From: Agrococcus sp. SGAir0287
GTDB taxonomy: Bacteria > Actinomycetota > Actinomycetes > Actinomycetales > Microbacteriaceae
Reading direction: 5' to 3'
Assembly: GCF_005484985.1 (NCBI RefSeq)
Contig: NZ_CP027942.1
Span: forward strand, 1,364,001 to 1,428,000
DNA length: 64,000 nucleotides
Position 1 is the first letter of the stretch; each line of letters begins with the position of its first letter. A program made the translations under genes and the position numbers. Under the pieces are notes generated by a model. It was not told the origin of the DNA. It searched no databases and saw only the letters and a program-made list of their open reading frames with translations. Below are positions 1 through 9,312 of the stretch, piece by piece.

Positions 1-589
1 GGCCGCGATCGAGGAGCCGATCGACGACCCCGACGTGTCGATCACGGTCTTCGCCAAGCGCTGGGCCTGGGACTTCATGTACGAGACCCAGCAGGGCGCG
101 GACGGCACGCCTGAGCAGGCGGTGTACTTCCAGGGCATCCAGGGCCAGGAGCTCGAGGGCGGCGGCGTCGACACCGAGCAGCTCCCCACGCTCTACCTCC
201 CGGTGAACTCGTCGGTCGAGATCACGCTCGAGTCGCGCGACGTCGCGCACTCCTTCTGGATCGTCGACTTCCTCTACAAGAAGGACACGCTGCCGGGCGT
301 GACGAACCACTTCTACTTCGAGACGGGCGACGTCGAGGGCGTCTTCCAGGGCAAGTGCGCCGAGCTCTGCGGCGAGTACCACTCGCTCATGCTCTTCCAG
401 GTCGAGGTCGTCTCGCAGGCCGAGTACGACGCGTACCTCGAGAGCCTCGACGCCGAGGGCAACGTGCTCGCGGACGAAGCCGCGATCGAGCAGTTCGGCC
501 AGGGTCTCAACCCGGTCACGAACCCGGCGAACCAGGTGGGCGGCGAGGATTCCACGCCCGAGGCCCCCGCTGATCAGGAAGGCGAGTGA
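1..589 (+). CDS. ctaC: Cytochrome c oxidase subunit II, 5' end outside window
   Basis: This is the C-terminal, extracytoplasmic part of subunit II of the aa3-type oxidase, which takes electrons from cytochrome c and passes them to subunit I through the CuA centre. The frame is open from base 2, so the signal sequence and the membrane hairpin lie upstream of the window. Visible CuA ligands are the histidine in AHSFWIVD (about base 250) and the cluster [12 protein letters not shown] (about 357-392). The tail after it is acidic and proline-rich and is probably disordered. The TGA stop overlaps the ctaD ATG by one base, so the two are almost certainly translated together. Confidence 0.95.
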   Translation, partial: AAIEEPIDDPDVSITVFAKRWAWDFMYETQQGADGTPEQAVYFQGIQGQELEGGGVDTEQLPTLYLPVNSSVEITLESRDVAHSFWIVDFLYKKDTLPGVTNHFYFETGDVEGVFQGKCAELCGEYHSLMLFQVEVVSQAEYDAYLESLDAEGNVLADEAAIEQFGQGLNPVTNPANQVGGEDSTPEAPADQEGE

Positions 590-2307
590 TGGCCACCGCA
601 ACCGTGCAAGAGGAGCGCATGGGCTCCGAGGGGTTCGAGCGCAAGGGCAACGTGCTCGTCAAGTGGATCACCTCCACCGACGCCAAGACCATCGGGTACA
701 TGTACCTGATCACGTCGTTCATCTACTTCTGCATCGGCGGCGTGATGGCGCTGCTCATCCGTGCGCAGCTCTTCGAGCCCGGCCTCGAGATCGTGCCCAC
801 GAAGGAGCAGTACAACCAGCTCTTCACGATGCACGGCACGATCATGCTGCTCATGTTCGCGACGCCGCTGTTCGCCGGCTTCGCCAACGTGCTCATGCCG
901 ATCCAGATCGGCTCGCCCGACGTCGCCTTCCCGCGCCTCAACGCGTTCGCCTACTGGCTGTACTCGTTCGGCTCGCTCATGGCCGTCGCCGGCTTCCTCA
1001 CGCCCCAGGGTGCCGCCTCGTTCGGCTGGACGGCGTACGCGCCACTGAGCGACGAGACCTTCTCGCCAGGCGCGGGAGCGAACCTCTGGTTCCTCGGATT
1101 GGCGTTGTCGGGCTTCGGCACGATCCTCGGCGGCGTGAACTTCATCACGACGATCATGACGATGCGCGCGCCGGGCATGACGATGTTCCGCATGCCGATC
1201 TTCACCTGGAACGTGCTCATCACGTCGATCCTCGTGATCATCGCCTTCCCGGTGCTCGCGGCCGCGATGTTCGGCATGGCCGCCGACCGCCTCTTCGGCG
1301 CGCACATCTACGACCCGTCGAACGGCGGCGTGCTGCTGTGGCAGCACCTGTTCTGGTTCTTCGGCCACCCCGAGGTGTACATCATCGCGCTGCCCTTCTT
1401 CGGCATCATCTCCGAGGTCCTGCCGGTCTTCTCGCGGAAGCCGATCTTCGGCTACAAGACGCTCGTCTACGCGACGATCGCGATCGCAGCCCTCTCCGTC
1501 GCGGTCTGGGCGCACCACATGTACGTGACGGGATCCGTGCTCCTGCCGTGGTTCGCGCTCATGACGATGCTCATCGCGGTGCCGACGGGCGTGAAGATCT
1601 TCAACTGGATCGGCACGATGTGGCGCGGCTCCATCACGTGGGACGCACCGATGGTGTGGTCGATCGGCTTCCTCGTGACCTTCGTCTTCGGTGGCCTCAC
1701 GGGCGTCATCCTCGCGTCGCCGCCGCTCGACTTCCACCTGTCCGACGGCTACTTCGTCGTCGCGCACTTCCACTACGTCGTCTTCGGCACGGTCGTGTTC
1801 GCCATGTTCGCCGGCTTCTACTTCTGGTGGCCGAAGTGGACCGGCAAGATGCTCAACGACCGCCTCGGCCACGTGCACTTCTGGTTCCTGTTCATCGGCT
1901 TCCACATGACCTTCCTCATCCAGCACTGGCTGGGCGTCGTCGGCATGCCGCGCCGCTACTACAGCTACCTGCCGGAGGACGGCTTCACCTGGATGAACCA
2001 GGTGTCGACGGTCGGCGCGTTCATCCTCGCCTTCTCGATGGTGCCGTTCCTCTGGAACGTGTACATCACCGCCCGACACGGCGAGAAGGTCACGGTCGAC
2101 GACCCGTGGGGCTCGGGCCGCTCGCTCGAGTGGGCAACGAGCTGCCCGCCGCCGCGGCACAACTTCACGTCGATCCCGCGCATCCGCAGCGAGTCGCCGG
2201 CGTTCGACCTGCACCACCCCGAGGTGGGTCCGCAGGTGGGCGTGGGCCCGTTCAAGGACGCCCCGGAGCGACCCGTGATCGACATCTCCGAAGGCAAGGT
2301 GAAGTAG
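589..2307 (+). CDS. ctaD: Cytochrome c oxidase subunit I (aa3 type)
   Basis: Catalytic subunit of the terminal oxidase, reducing O2 to water and pumping protons across the cytoplasmic membrane. It has the expected twelve or so membrane segments. The heme and CuB ligand motifs are present: HGTIMLLM near the N-terminus, FFGHPEVYI, the paired histidines of AHHMYVTG, and AHFHYVVFG. The length of 572 residues is normal for actinobacteria. I chose the ATG at 589 because it overlaps the ctaC stop (TGATG); a GTG one codon upstream is also possible. ctaF follows after three bases. Confidence 0.97.
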   Translation: MATATVQEERMGSEGFERKGNVLVKWITSTDAKTIGYMYLITSFIYFCIGGVMALLIRAQLFEPGLEIVPTKEQYNQLFTMHGTIMLLMFATPLFAGFANVLMPIQIGSPDVAFPRLNAFAYWLYSFGSLMAVAGFLTPQGAASFGWTAYAPLSDETFSPGAGANLWFLGLALSGFGTILGGVNFITTIMTMRAPGMTMFRMPIFTWNVLITSILVIIAFPVLAAAMFGMAADRLFGAHIYDPSNGGVLLWQHLFWFFGHPEVYIIALPFFGIISEVLPVFSRKPIFGYKTLVYATIAIAALSVAVWAHHMYVTGSVLLPWFALMTMLIAVPTGVKIFNWIGTMWRGSITWDAPMVWSIGFLVTFVFGGLTGVILASPPLDFHLSDGYFVVAHFHYVVFGTVVFAMFAGFYFWWPKWTGKMLNDRLGHVHFWFLFIGFHMTFLIQHWLGVVGMPRRYYSYLPEDGFTWMNQVSTVGAFILAFSMVPFLWNVYITARHGEKVTVDDPWGSGRSLEWATSCPPPRHNFTSIPRIRSESPAFDLHHPEVGPQVGVGPFKDAPERPVIDISEGKVK

Positions 2308-2310
2308 CCG

Positions 2311-2730
2311 ATGCGCGCCAACATCGCGATCCTCTGGACGCTCTCGGTCTTCTTCCTGCTCTGCTCCGTCGCCTACACGATCTGGCACACGCTGGCCTAC
2401 GCCGGCGAGGTCGAGTGGGTGGGCACGCTGGGAATGGGCCTGTGCGCCATCCTCGCCGCCTTCATCGCCGCCTACATGGGACTCGTGCACCGCACCTCCG
2501 GCGGCACGCTGCCCGAGGACGACCAGACGGCGCTCATCGACGACGGCGACCCCGAGATCGGGCACTTCTCGCCGTGGTCGTGGTGGCCGATCATGCTCGC
2601 CGCCGCGCTCATGCTGACCTTCATGGGCCTGGCGATCTCGGTCTTCATGCTGCCGATCGGCGCTGCGCTCGTCGTCATCATGCTCGTCGGCTGGGTGTAC
2701 GAGTACTACCGCGGCAACTTCGGCCGCTGA
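2311..2730 (+). CDS. ctaF: Cytochrome c oxidase subunit IV, actinobacterial type
   Basis: Small accessory subunit of the actinobacterial aa3 oxidase in the bcc-aa3 supercomplex. The 139 residues carry four predicted membrane segments, an N-terminal pair and a C-terminal pair, separated by an acidic loop (LPEDDQTALIDDGDPEIG). The C-terminus ends in an EYYRGNFGR-like tail typical of the family. It is the third gene of the ctaC-ctaD-ctaF operon and is followed at once by a strong hairpin terminator. Confidence 0.93.
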   Translation: MRANIAILWTLSVFFLLCSVAYTIWHTLAYAGEVEWVGTLGMGLCAILAAFIAAYMGLVHRTSGGTLPEDDQTALIDDGDPEIGHFSPWSWWPIMLAAALMLTFMGLAISVFMLPIGAALVVIMLVGWVYEYYRGNFGR

Positions 2731-2737
2731 GCCTCAC

Positions 2738-2780
2738 GACGACGAACGCCCCGACCGCATCGGTCGGGGCGTTCGTCGTC
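2738..2780. terminator. Bidirectional terminator hairpin after ctaF
   Basis: A perfect 20-bp stem (2738-2757 with 2761-2780) closes a 3-base loop (CAT). It lies between the ctaF stop and the stop of the convergent P-loop gene, so it can serve both. There is no T-run, which is common in high-GC actinobacteria. Confidence 0.9.
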
Positions 2781-2790
2781 CCGGGCCCGG

Positions 2791-3354
2791 TCAGCGGGTC
2801 GCAGCTGCCGACAGGGCGCGCATCCAGCGGTCGACCTCCGCCTGGCTGTGCAGCCGCACGAGCACGAGGTGCGGATGGCGCTCGGCGGCGAGCGCCGGCA
2901 GGTCGCGGTACGTGCGGCGCGTGCGCCAGGCCCACCGCACCACGTGATCGGGGTCGGTGAGGAACGTGCGCAGCGGCGGCTCGACGTTGCCGTTCCACAG
3001 CCGCTCGCGACGCAGGCGACGTCGCAGCGTCCGTCGCAGGACGCGTGCCATCGAGACGCGGACGGGCGGATCGAGCCACACCATGAGCTGCGCGCGCTCG
3101 GCGAGGCGCTCGCGCACCTCGCGGTACTGCCACTCGGTCACCCATCGGTCGCGCACCACGAGCGCCTCGACGTCGGCGACGAACGACGGGCGCGGCGTCC
3201 AGCCCGCGCCCCAGTGGAGGCCGTCGATCTCGACGTGCTCGAGGTCCAGCGCGTCGGCGATGCGACGGGCGAGGGTGGTCTTCCCGGTGCCGGAGACGCC
3301 GGCGACGAGGATGCGGTCGGGGAGTGCGGGGAGGGGGTCGTCGGGTCCGAGCAC
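2791..3354 (-). CDS. P-loop nucleotide kinase-like protein
   Basis: A soluble protein of 187 residues with the Walker A motif GVSGTGKTT at about residues 19-27, followed by an EIDGLHW segment typical of the adenylate/shikimate kinase-like 'topology modulation' family. An arginine-rich stretch (VLRRTLRRRLRRERLW, about 104-119) matches the lid region of that family, and a YRDLPALAAERHPHLVLVRL tail contributes the last strand. The substrate cannot be told from sequence. It stands alone between the ctaF terminator and a small zinc-ribbon gene on the same strand. Confidence 0.75.
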   Translation of the reverse strand: MLGPDDPLPALPDRILVAGVSGTGKTTLARRIADALDLEHVEIDGLHWGAGWTPRPSFVADVEALVVRDRWVTEWQYREVRERLAERAQLMVWLDPPVRVSMARVLRRTLRRRLRRERLWNGNVEPPLRTFLTDPDHVVRWAWRTRRTYRDLPALAAERHPHLVLVRLHSQAEVDRWMRALSAAATR

Positions 3355-3384
3355 CCGCTCGACGCTACCAGCGCAGTGCGCGGG

Positions 3385-3621
3385 CTACGCGGCGTCGACG
3401 GGGCAGACGAGCTTCGCGCGGCCGAGCACGTGGAGGGTCTCGTGCGCGTCCCAGGCGGCGCCGCACTCGGGGCAGCCGCGCGCCGTCGCTCGACCCTCGC
3501 GGTCCTCGCCCCATGCGCCGAGCTGCGCGGGCCCGGCGAGGCGGACGAGTCGGGCGTTCCACCAGCGGTAGAAGCCGCCCGCGGCGCGGATGCGCGTCCG
3601 CAGCGATTCCCTTCGTGCCAT
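3385..3621 (-). CDS. Small zinc-ribbon-like hypothetical protein
   Basis: A 78-residue basic protein. The middle carries a CPECGAAWDAHE segment and a single cysteine in the C-terminal LVCPVDAA, a pattern of a degenerate or partial zinc ribbon (CxxC plus one further Cys). I took the ATG at 3621 because the longer open frame upstream would run through the promoter and start of the divergent regulator. The start lies 37 bases from the OhrR-type gene start, so the two share a promoter region and may be co-regulated. Function unknown. Confidence 0.6.
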   Translation of the reverse strand: MARRESLRTRIRAAGGFYRWWNARLVRLAGPAQLGAWGEDREGRATARGCPECGAAWDAHETLHVLGRAKLVCPVDAA

Positions 3622-3658
3622 GATGATCAGTGTACTCACGAATGAGGGGAGCGTGCGC

Positions 3659-4093
3659 ATGGACGTCCGGGACGACCTCCTGCGGCTCGACGAGCAGGTG
3701 TGCTTCGCGATCGTGACCGCGGCCCGCAACGTCGTCGCGATCTACCGGCCCATCCTCGAGCCGCTCGGCCTCACGCATCCGCAGTACCTCGTCATGCTCG
3801 CGCTCTGGGAGCGGTCGCCCCGCTCGCTCCGCGATCTCGCGGCAGCCGTCGCGCTCGAGCCTGCGACCCTCTCGCCGCTCGTGCGGCGCCTGGAGGCGCA
3901 GGGGCTCCTGTCGCGCGTGCGGAGCGCCTCGGACGAGCGCGTGCTCGACATCGGCCTCACGGACGCGGGGACGGCGCTGCGGGCACGTGCGCTGACCGTG
4001 CCGGAGCAGGTGATGGCCGCGACGGGCATGTCGGTCGAGGCGCTCGCCGCGCTGCGCGACGCCCTCGCGCCGTTCTCGGGTCCGCGCGACTGA
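3659..4093 (+). CDS. MarR-family regulator, OhrR-like
   Basis: A winged-helix repressor of 144 residues. The N-terminal segment DEQVCFAIVTAARNVVAIYR has the lone conserved cysteine seen in OhrR peroxide sensors, followed by the typical GLTHPQYLVMLALWE helix and the LSPLVRRLEAQGLL recognition helix. OhrR proteins are oxidised by organic hydroperoxides and then release DNA. The usual partner, the peroxidase Ohr, is not next to it. The ATG at 3659 is preceded by GAGGGGA at a good distance; a GTG two codons upstream is an alternative. The gene is divergent from the zinc-ribbon protein. Confidence 0.8.
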   Translation: MDVRDDLLRLDEQVCFAIVTAARNVVAIYRPILEPLGLTHPQYLVMLALWERSPRSLRDLAAAVALEPATLSPLVRRLEAQGLLSRVRSASDERVLDIGLTDAGTALRARALTVPEQVMAATGMSVEALAALRDALAPFSGPRD

Positions 4094-4163
4094 CCCCGCG
4101 GCGCCAGGCGCCCGCGGCGTGACGTAGCCTGGTGGACGGTCGACCGCCAAGGAGGAGCCGCCC

Positions 4164-4754
4164 ATGCCCGACCTCGCCAACGGCAGGTACGTGTCGCAGT
4201 CCGACGCCGTGCGGGCCTGGTGGCCCGCCGCGCGCGAGGTGCTCGTCGAGGTCGCCGGCGAGTACGGTGCGTGGATCACCGAGGAGCAGCTCGCCGGGCG
4301 CATCCAGTCGGCGACCGGCATCTCGACCCGGCAGGACGCCGACGAGTGGATGGGGACCGTGCTCGGCAAGGTCGCCGCCGACGCCGAGTCCAGAGGCGAG
4401 CCGCGGCTCGCATCCCTGTGCGTCCGCGCCGACCTCTCGGTCGGCGACCACCCCGGTGCTGCGCCGGGCGCCACCGTCCAGGCGCGCGAGCGTCAGGCCG
4501 CCGAGGATCGCCTCGCCTGCTACCGCGCGTTCGGCGCCACGCTGCCCGCCGACGGCGGCCGCCCGCAGCTGACGCCCAGGACGTCGGCGGCACGGCCCCC
4601 CGCGCGCCAGCGAACCACGACGCGTCGCGAGCCCGCGCGCGCCGCGCGGCCGGCCCCCACCGGCGGCATGCGCGAGGTCACCTGCACGGCCTGCTTCATG
4701 GTCGTGCCGGCGGCTGCGACGTGCCGCGAGTGCGGCGAGCCGCTGCCCGTCTAG
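4164..4754 (+). CDS. Hypothetical protein with C-terminal zinc ribbon
   Basis: A protein of 196 residues that I do not recognise. The N-terminal 120 residues look helical and soluble and include WW and EEQLAGRIQ segments. A basic, proline- and arginine-rich linker (about 135-165) follows, then a C-terminal zinc ribbon with two CxxC pairs (CTACF and CREC). The start has GGAGG (4151-4155) eight bases upstream. The stop shares the bases CTAG with the stop of the convergent oxidoreductase gene, leaving no room for a separate terminator. Confidence 0.6.
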   Translation: MPDLANGRYVSQSDAVRAWWPAAREVLVEVAGEYGAWITEEQLAGRIQSATGISTRQDADEWMGTVLGKVAADAESRGEPRLASLCVRADLSVGDHPGAAPGATVQARERQAAEDRLACYRAFGATLPADGGRPQLTPRTSAARPPARQRTTTRREPARAARPAPTGGMREVTCTACFMVVPAAATCRECGEPLPV

Positions 4755-5794
4755 GGGGCCGGAGCCGACTGGCCGAGGGCGTCGCGCACGCGCGGGATGA
4801 CCTCGGTGCCGAAGAGCTCGATCGTGCGCAGGTTGGCCGCATGCGGCGTGCCGGACGCGTACTTGAGGTCGAAGCGATCCAGCCCGAGGTCGCGGACGGC
4901 GCGCACGATCTTCGCGGCGACGGTCTCGGGTGAGCCGACGAACAGGGCTCCCTCGTCGCTCGCGGCATCGTCGAACTCCCGCGCGGAGGCGGGGCCCCAG
5001 CCGCGCTCGGCGCCGATGCGGTTGCGCTGCACGATCCAGTGCGGCCGTAGCAGCTCGCGCGCCTCGGCGTCCGTGTCCGCGATGAGCCCGGGGGAGTGCA
5101 GCCCGACGCGTCCGCCGTCGTGGCCGAACCGCGTCATCGCCTCCCGGTACAGGCTCGCGAACCGTGCGAACGCCCGCGGGCTGCCGCCGATGACGGCGAG
5201 CATGAGGTCGAAGCCGTGGCGTGCAGCGCGCACGACCGACTGCGGCGTGCCACCGACCCCGACCCACACGGGGATCCGACCGCCGTTCGCGTGCGCCTGC
5301 GATCGCGGCCACACCTGCTGGTCGGCGAGCGCGGAGCGCAGCGTGCCGCTCCACGTCACGGGCTCCTCGGCGACGAGCGCGGCGAGCAGCTCGAGCCGCT
5401 CCTCGAACAGGGTCTCGTAGTCCTCGAGGCGGAAGCCGAACAGTGGGAACGACTCGACGAAGGAGCCGCGCCCGACGATGAGCTCGGCACGCCCGTTCGA
5501 GAGGCCGTCGATCGTCGCGAACTGCTCGAAGACCCGGACGGGATCGGCGGAGGACAGCACCGTGACCGCGGTGCCGAGCCGGATGCGCTGCGTCGCGGTC
5601 GCGAGGGCGCCGAGTACGACCTCGGGTGCAGTGAGCGCGAAGTCCGCGCGATGGTGCTCGCCGAGGCCGAGGAAGTCGACGCCGCTGGCGTCCGCGAGCA
5701 CGCCCTCGGCGACGACCTCGCGGATCGTGCGCGGATGCGCCTCGGGCTCCGCACCCAGGACGTCGCCGAAGGTGTGGAGCCCGAAGCCCAGCAT
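4751..5794 (-). CDS. LLM-class flavin-dependent oxidoreductase
   Basis: A luciferase-like monooxygenase of 347 residues, an F420- or FMN-dependent TIM-barrel enzyme. Supporting motifs are the N-terminal FGLHTFGD strand, LGLGEHHRADFALTAPEVVL with the paired histidines, RIRLGTAVTVLSS, the substrate loop VGRGSFVESF, and a SPETVAAKIV helix near the C-terminus. The substrate is not predictable. The start lies only 11 bases beyond the qcrB stop on the same strand, so it may be read through from the qcr operon although no link to respiration is known. Its last four bases overlap the convergent upstream gene. Confidence 0.85.
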   Translation of the reverse strand: MLGFGLHTFGDVLGAEPEAHPRTIREVVAEGVLADASGVDFLGLGEHHRADFALTAPEVVLGALATATQRIRLGTAVTVLSSADPVRVFEQFATIDGLSNGRAELIVGRGSFVESFPLFGFRLEDYETLFEERLELLAALVAEEPVTWSGTLRSALADQQVWPRSQAHANGGRIPVWVGVGGTPQSVVRAARHGFDLMLAVIGGSPRAFARFASLYREAMTRFGHDGGRVGLHSPGLIADTDAEARELLRPHWIVQRNRIGAERGWGPASAREFDDAASDEGALFVGSPETVAAKIVRAVRDLGLDRFDLKYASGTPHAANLRTIELFGTEVIPRVRDALGQSAPAP

Positions 5795-5805
5795 GGATGC
5801 CGCGC

Positions 5806-7410
5806 TCAGTGGTGCGACACGCGCTCGAGCTCGGCCCTCGTGACCGGCTCGATGCGGTCCTCGAAGAACCAGCGCGACAGCGCCGCGCGCACGTGCGTGC
5901 CCGGCGTGATGCGTCCGCGCTCGTCGGGGCGCACCTTGGCGGGCTCCGGCGATTCGAACGCCTTGAGGCGCCACGACTCGTACTCGTCGAGACCCTGGTG
6001 CACCTCGACGTACTCTCCGCCGGGGCGGCGCACGATGCGGCCGGACTCGAAGCCGTGCAGCAGGATCTCGCGATCCTTCTTCTGCAGCGCGAGCGCGATC
6101 CGCTTCGTCGTCCAGAACGCGATGATCGGGCCGAGGAGCAGGAGCGCCTGCAGCACCCACGTCACCTGGAACACGTTGAGGTGGAAGTGCGTCGCGATGA
6201 GGTCGGACGAGGCGCCCGCCCACATGACGGCGTAGAAGGTGACGCCGGCAGCACCGATCGCGGTGCGCGTCGGCGCGTTGCGCGGACGGTCGGCGAGGTG
6301 GTGCTCCCGCTTGTCCTGCGTCACCCACGCCTCGATGAAGGGGTAGAACATCACGAGCACGATGAAGAGCCCGAGGACCGCCATCGGCAGCAGGATGTTC
6401 CACGAGAACGTCAGCCCGAAGAGCTCGGACTCCCATCCCGGCGCGAGGCGCAGGGCGCCGTCGGCGAAGCCGATGTACCAGTCCGGCTGCGTGCCGGCGG
6501 AGACGGGCGAGGGGTCGTAGGGACCGTAGTTCCAGATCGGGTTGATCGTGAACGTCGCCGCGATCGCCGTGATGACGCCGAAGACGAGGAAGAAGAAGCC
6601 ACCGGCCTTGGCCGCGAACACCGGCATGATCGGCACGCCGACGACGTTCTCGTTCGTCTTGCCCGGGCCCGCGAACTGCGTGTGCTTGTTGAGCACGAGC
6701 AGGACCATGTGCAATCCGAGCAGCACGATGAGGATCGCGGGCAGCAGCATGATGTGCAGCACGAAGAGTCTCGGGATGACGTCGACGCCGGGGAACATGC
6801 CGCCGAAGAGCAGGTACGAGATCCAGCCGCCCACGAGCGGGATGGCCTTCACCATGCCGTTGATGATCGCGAGGCCGTTGCCCGAGAGCAGGTCGTCGGG
6901 GAGCGAGTAGCCCGTGAAGCCCTCGGCCATCGCGAGGATGAAGAGCAGGAAGCCGATGACCCAGTTGAGCTCGCGCGGCTTGCGGAACGCGCCCGTGAAG
7001 AACACGCGCAGCATGTGCAGGCCGATCGAGGCGACGAACAGCAGCGCCGCCCAGTGGTGCACCTGACGCATGAGCAGGCCGCCTCGGATGTCGAACGAGA
7101 TGTCGAGCGCCGACGCGTAGGCGATCGACATCTCGATGCCCTTGAGCGGCACGTACGAGCCCTCGTACGTCGTGTGCCCCATCGACGGGTCGAAGAAGAA
7201 CGTCAGGAACGTGCCCGAGAGCAGGATCACGACGAACGAGTAGAGGGCGACCTCGCCGAGCATGAACGACCAGTGGTCGGGGAAGATCTTGCGGCCGAGG
7301 TAGGCCGTGACGCCCGAGATGCTCGTGCGCTCGTCGAGGTAGTTCGCCGCCCAGGACGTGACGGTCCTGCGCTGCTTGGGCGCCTGCGGCGCGGGTGCGA
7401 TCGCGGTCAT
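5806..7410 (-). CDS. qcrB: Cytochrome bc1 complex cytochrome b subunit
   Basis: Membrane subunit of the menaquinol:cytochrome c oxidoreductase, 534 residues. The four heme-b histidines are in RQVHHWAALLF with GLHMLRVF, and in RLFVLHIMLLP with GLHMVLLVLNKH. The C-terminal half adds further membrane segments and a long cytoplasmic tail typical of actinobacterial QcrB. The ATG at 7410 overlaps the qcrA stop (ATGA). It is the last classic member of ctaE-qcrC-qcrA-qcrB. Confidence 0.96.
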   Translation of the reverse strand: MTAIAPAPQAPKQRRTVTSWAANYLDERTSISGVTAYLGRKIFPDHWSFMLGEVALYSFVVILLSGTFLTFFFDPSMGHTTYEGSYVPLKGIEMSIAYASALDISFDIRGGLLMRQVHHWAALLFVASIGLHMLRVFFTGAFRKPRELNWVIGFLLFILAMAEGFTGYSLPDDLLSGNGLAIINGMVKAIPLVGGWISYLLFGGMFPGVDVIPRLFVLHIMLLPAILIVLLGLHMVLLVLNKHTQFAGPGKTNENVVGVPIMPVFAAKAGGFFFLVFGVITAIAATFTINPIWNYGPYDPSPVSAGTQPDWYIGFADGALRLAPGWESELFGLTFSWNILLPMAVLGLFIVLVMFYPFIEAWVTQDKREHHLADRPRNAPTRTAIGAAGVTFYAVMWAGASSDLIATHFHLNVFQVTWVLQALLLLGPIIAFWTTKRIALALQKKDREILLHGFESGRIVRRPGGEYVEVHQGLDEYESWRLKAFESPEPAKVRPDERGRITPGTHVRAALSRWFFEDRIEPVTRAELERVSHH

Positions 7411-8501
7411 GCTCGCTGCTCCGTGGTGGTGCCGGCGACCTGCACGTGGCCGTCCTCGTCGACGTCGTGGAGACGCTCGAAGTACGAGGGCCCGATGGGC
7501 TCCGTGAAGTCGCGCTGTGCGATGAGGTAGCCCTCGTCGTCGACCGTGATCGGCAGCTGGGGCAGGGGGCGCTTGGCCGGGCCGAAGATCACCTGGCAGT
7601 GGTTCTTCACGTCGAAGGTCGACTGGTGGCACGGGCACAGCAGGTGGTGCGTCTGCTGCTCGTACAGGGCGACGGGGCAGCCGACGTGGGTGCAGATCTT
7701 GGAGTACGCGACGATGCCGTCGTACGACCACCCTGCACGCTCGGGGGACTCGTTGAGCTGGTCGGCGGGGAGGCGCATGAGCAGCACGGCCGCCAGCGCC
7801 TTCTCGTCGAGGGGGTGCTCCGACTCCTCGAGACCCTCGGGGATCACGTGGAAGGCGGAGCCGTAGGACACGTCCTCGGCGCGGATGGGCGTGCCGGTGG
7901 GGTCGAGGCACAGACGCGTGCCCGTCTCCCACATCGTGTGGGCGAAGACGTCGGTCGGCACCTGGTCGGCCGGGCCGAGGTCGCGGAAGAGCACGACCGC
8001 GGGCAGCGGGGCGAGCGCGATCGCGCCGATGAGCGAGTTGCGGATGAGCGAGCGACGCGTGAAGCCGGACTCCTGGTCGCCGAGCGTGAAGACCTCGACG
8101 GCCTTCGCGCGCGTCGTCTCCGTGCCGCGGGTGGGGTGGCGGAGCTCGACGTGCTCCTCGTCGCTCATGAGCTGCTTCGACCAGTGCACGGCGCCGATGC
8201 CGATCGCGAGGAGCGCGAGCGCGATGCCGAGGCCGAGGAACAGGTTGTTGAACCTCGTACTCGTCAGGTCGCCCGGCGTGATCGGCACGGCGACGTAGGC
8301 GGCGACGGCGAGGATCGAGCCGAGCGCCGACACGAGGAACCACGTGAAGACGACGCGCTCCGCGCGCTTCTCCTTCTCGGGGTGGAGGTCCGTCTGGCGC
8401 TTGCGGTGCGGCGGCAGCCCCGGGTTCTCGAACTCGCTCGATCGCTCCAGCTCGGCGTCGCGGTGGAGCTCGACGTCCTGCATCTTCGTCTCCTCGGCCA
8501 T
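7407..8501 (-). CDS. qcrA: Cytochrome bc1 complex Rieske iron-sulfur subunit
   Basis: Rieske protein of 364 residues, passing electrons from menaquinol to the c-type cytochrome. The 2Fe-2S motifs CTHVGCP and CPCHQS lie in the last third. Unlike short proteobacterial Rieske proteins it has a long N-terminal region with three membrane segments (about 50-70, 88-108 and 168-188), as usual in actinobacteria. The third is preceded by FTRRSLIRNS, a basic segment reminiscent of a Tat signal. The ATG at 8501 overlaps the qcrC stop by one base. Confidence 0.96.
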   Translation of the reverse strand: MAEETKMQDVELHRDAELERSSEFENPGLPPHRKRQTDLHPEKEKRAERVVFTWFLVSALGSILAVAAYVAVPITPGDLTSTRFNNLFLGLGIALALLAIGIGAVHWSKQLMSDEEHVELRHPTRGTETTRAKAVEVFTLGDQESGFTRRSLIRNSLIGAIALAPLPAVVLFRDLGPADQVPTDVFAHTMWETGTRLCLDPTGTPIRAEDVSYGSAFHVIPEGLEESEHPLDEKALAAVLLMRLPADQLNESPERAGWSYDGIVAYSKICTHVGCPVALYEQQTHHLLCPCHQSTFDVKNHCQVIFGPAKRPLPQLPITVDDEGYLIAQRDFTEPIGPSYFERLHDVDEDGHVQVAGTTTEQRA

Positions 8502-9298
8502 CAGTTGGGCTTCGCCGTCAGCCAGACCGTGATCGCCACGATGCCGCCGAGACCGAAGATCCAGATGAACAGACCCTCGGAGACGGGGCCCAGCGAGCCC
8601 AGGTCGAAGCCGCCGACGCTCGGGTTCTCGTCGAGGAAGTGGAGGTAGGCGATGATGTCCGCCTTCTCCTCGGGCGAGATGTTGTCGTCGTTGAACACCG
8701 GCATGTTCTGCGGGCCGGTGAGCATGGCCTCGTAGATGTGCGCGGCGTCGATGTCGTGCAGGTCGGGGGCGAACTTGCCCTCCGTGAGCGCACCGCCGGC
8801 GCCGGCCACGTTGTGGCACATGGCGCAGTTGATGCGGAAGATCTCGCCGCCGTTCGCGACGTTGGCGTTCGTCGTGTCGAGCATCTCCTCGCTCGGCACC
8901 TCGGGACCGGGCGCGAGCTCGGCGATGTACGCGCCCATCGCGTCCGACTGCTCCTGCGAGAACTGCGGCGCGCGCGCCATGCCCTGCGGACCCGAGTAGG
9001 CCAGCGGCATGCGGCCCGTCATGACCTGGAAGTCGACGGAGGCCGCGCCGACGCCGATGAGGCTCGGGCCGTCGTTCGTGCCCTCGGCGTTGACGCCGTG
9101 GCAGGTGGCGCAGTTCGCCTGGAAGAGCTGCTCGCCGTCGTCGACCGTGAGCTGCGTCGGCGCCTGCGTCGACGCGTCTGCGGATGCGACCTGCCCGACG
9201 ACCGTCGAGACGCCGCCGGCCGCGACGAGGCCGAGCACGAGGAGACCGAGGCTCGCGAGCGGGTGTCGCCTGCCGGTCTTCTTGCTGCGGTGTGCCAA
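8501..9298 (-). CDS. qcrC: Cytochrome bc1 complex diheme cytochrome c subunit
   Basis: Diheme cytochrome c of 265 residues that replaces a soluble cytochrome c in actinobacteria by feeding electrons directly into the aa3 oxidase. Heme sites are CATCH (about residues 63-67) and CAMCH (about 157-161), with axial methionines expected in GRMPLAY and QNMPVF. An N-terminal membrane anchor (about 15-38) and a C-terminal one (about 238-258) are visible. The start is TTG at 9298, preceded by AGGAAGGG nine bases upstream; no ATG or GTG fits better. Confidence 0.93.
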   Translation of the reverse strand: MAHRSKKTGRRHPLASLGLLVLGLVAAGGVSTVVGQVASADASTQAPTQLTVDDGEQLFQANCATCHGVNAEGTNDGPSLIGVGAASVDFQVMTGRMPLAYSGPQGMARAPQFSQEQSDAMGAYIAELAPGPEVPSEEMLDTTNANVANGGEIFRINCAMCHNVAGAGGALTEGKFAPDLHDIDAAHIYEAMLTGPQNMPVFNDDNISPEEKADIIAYLHFLDENPSVGGFDLGSLGPVSEGLFIWIFGLGGIVAITVWLTAKPN

Positions 9299-9312
9299 GA
9301 GAAGCGCCCTTC

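Noticed and set aside
574..2565. Long open frame on the minus strand opposite ctaD and ctaF
   Set aside because: It is rich in Arg, His, Glu and Asp in low-complexity order, a mirror of the third-position GC bias of the real plus-strand genes. Similar antisense frames occur opposite many genes here.
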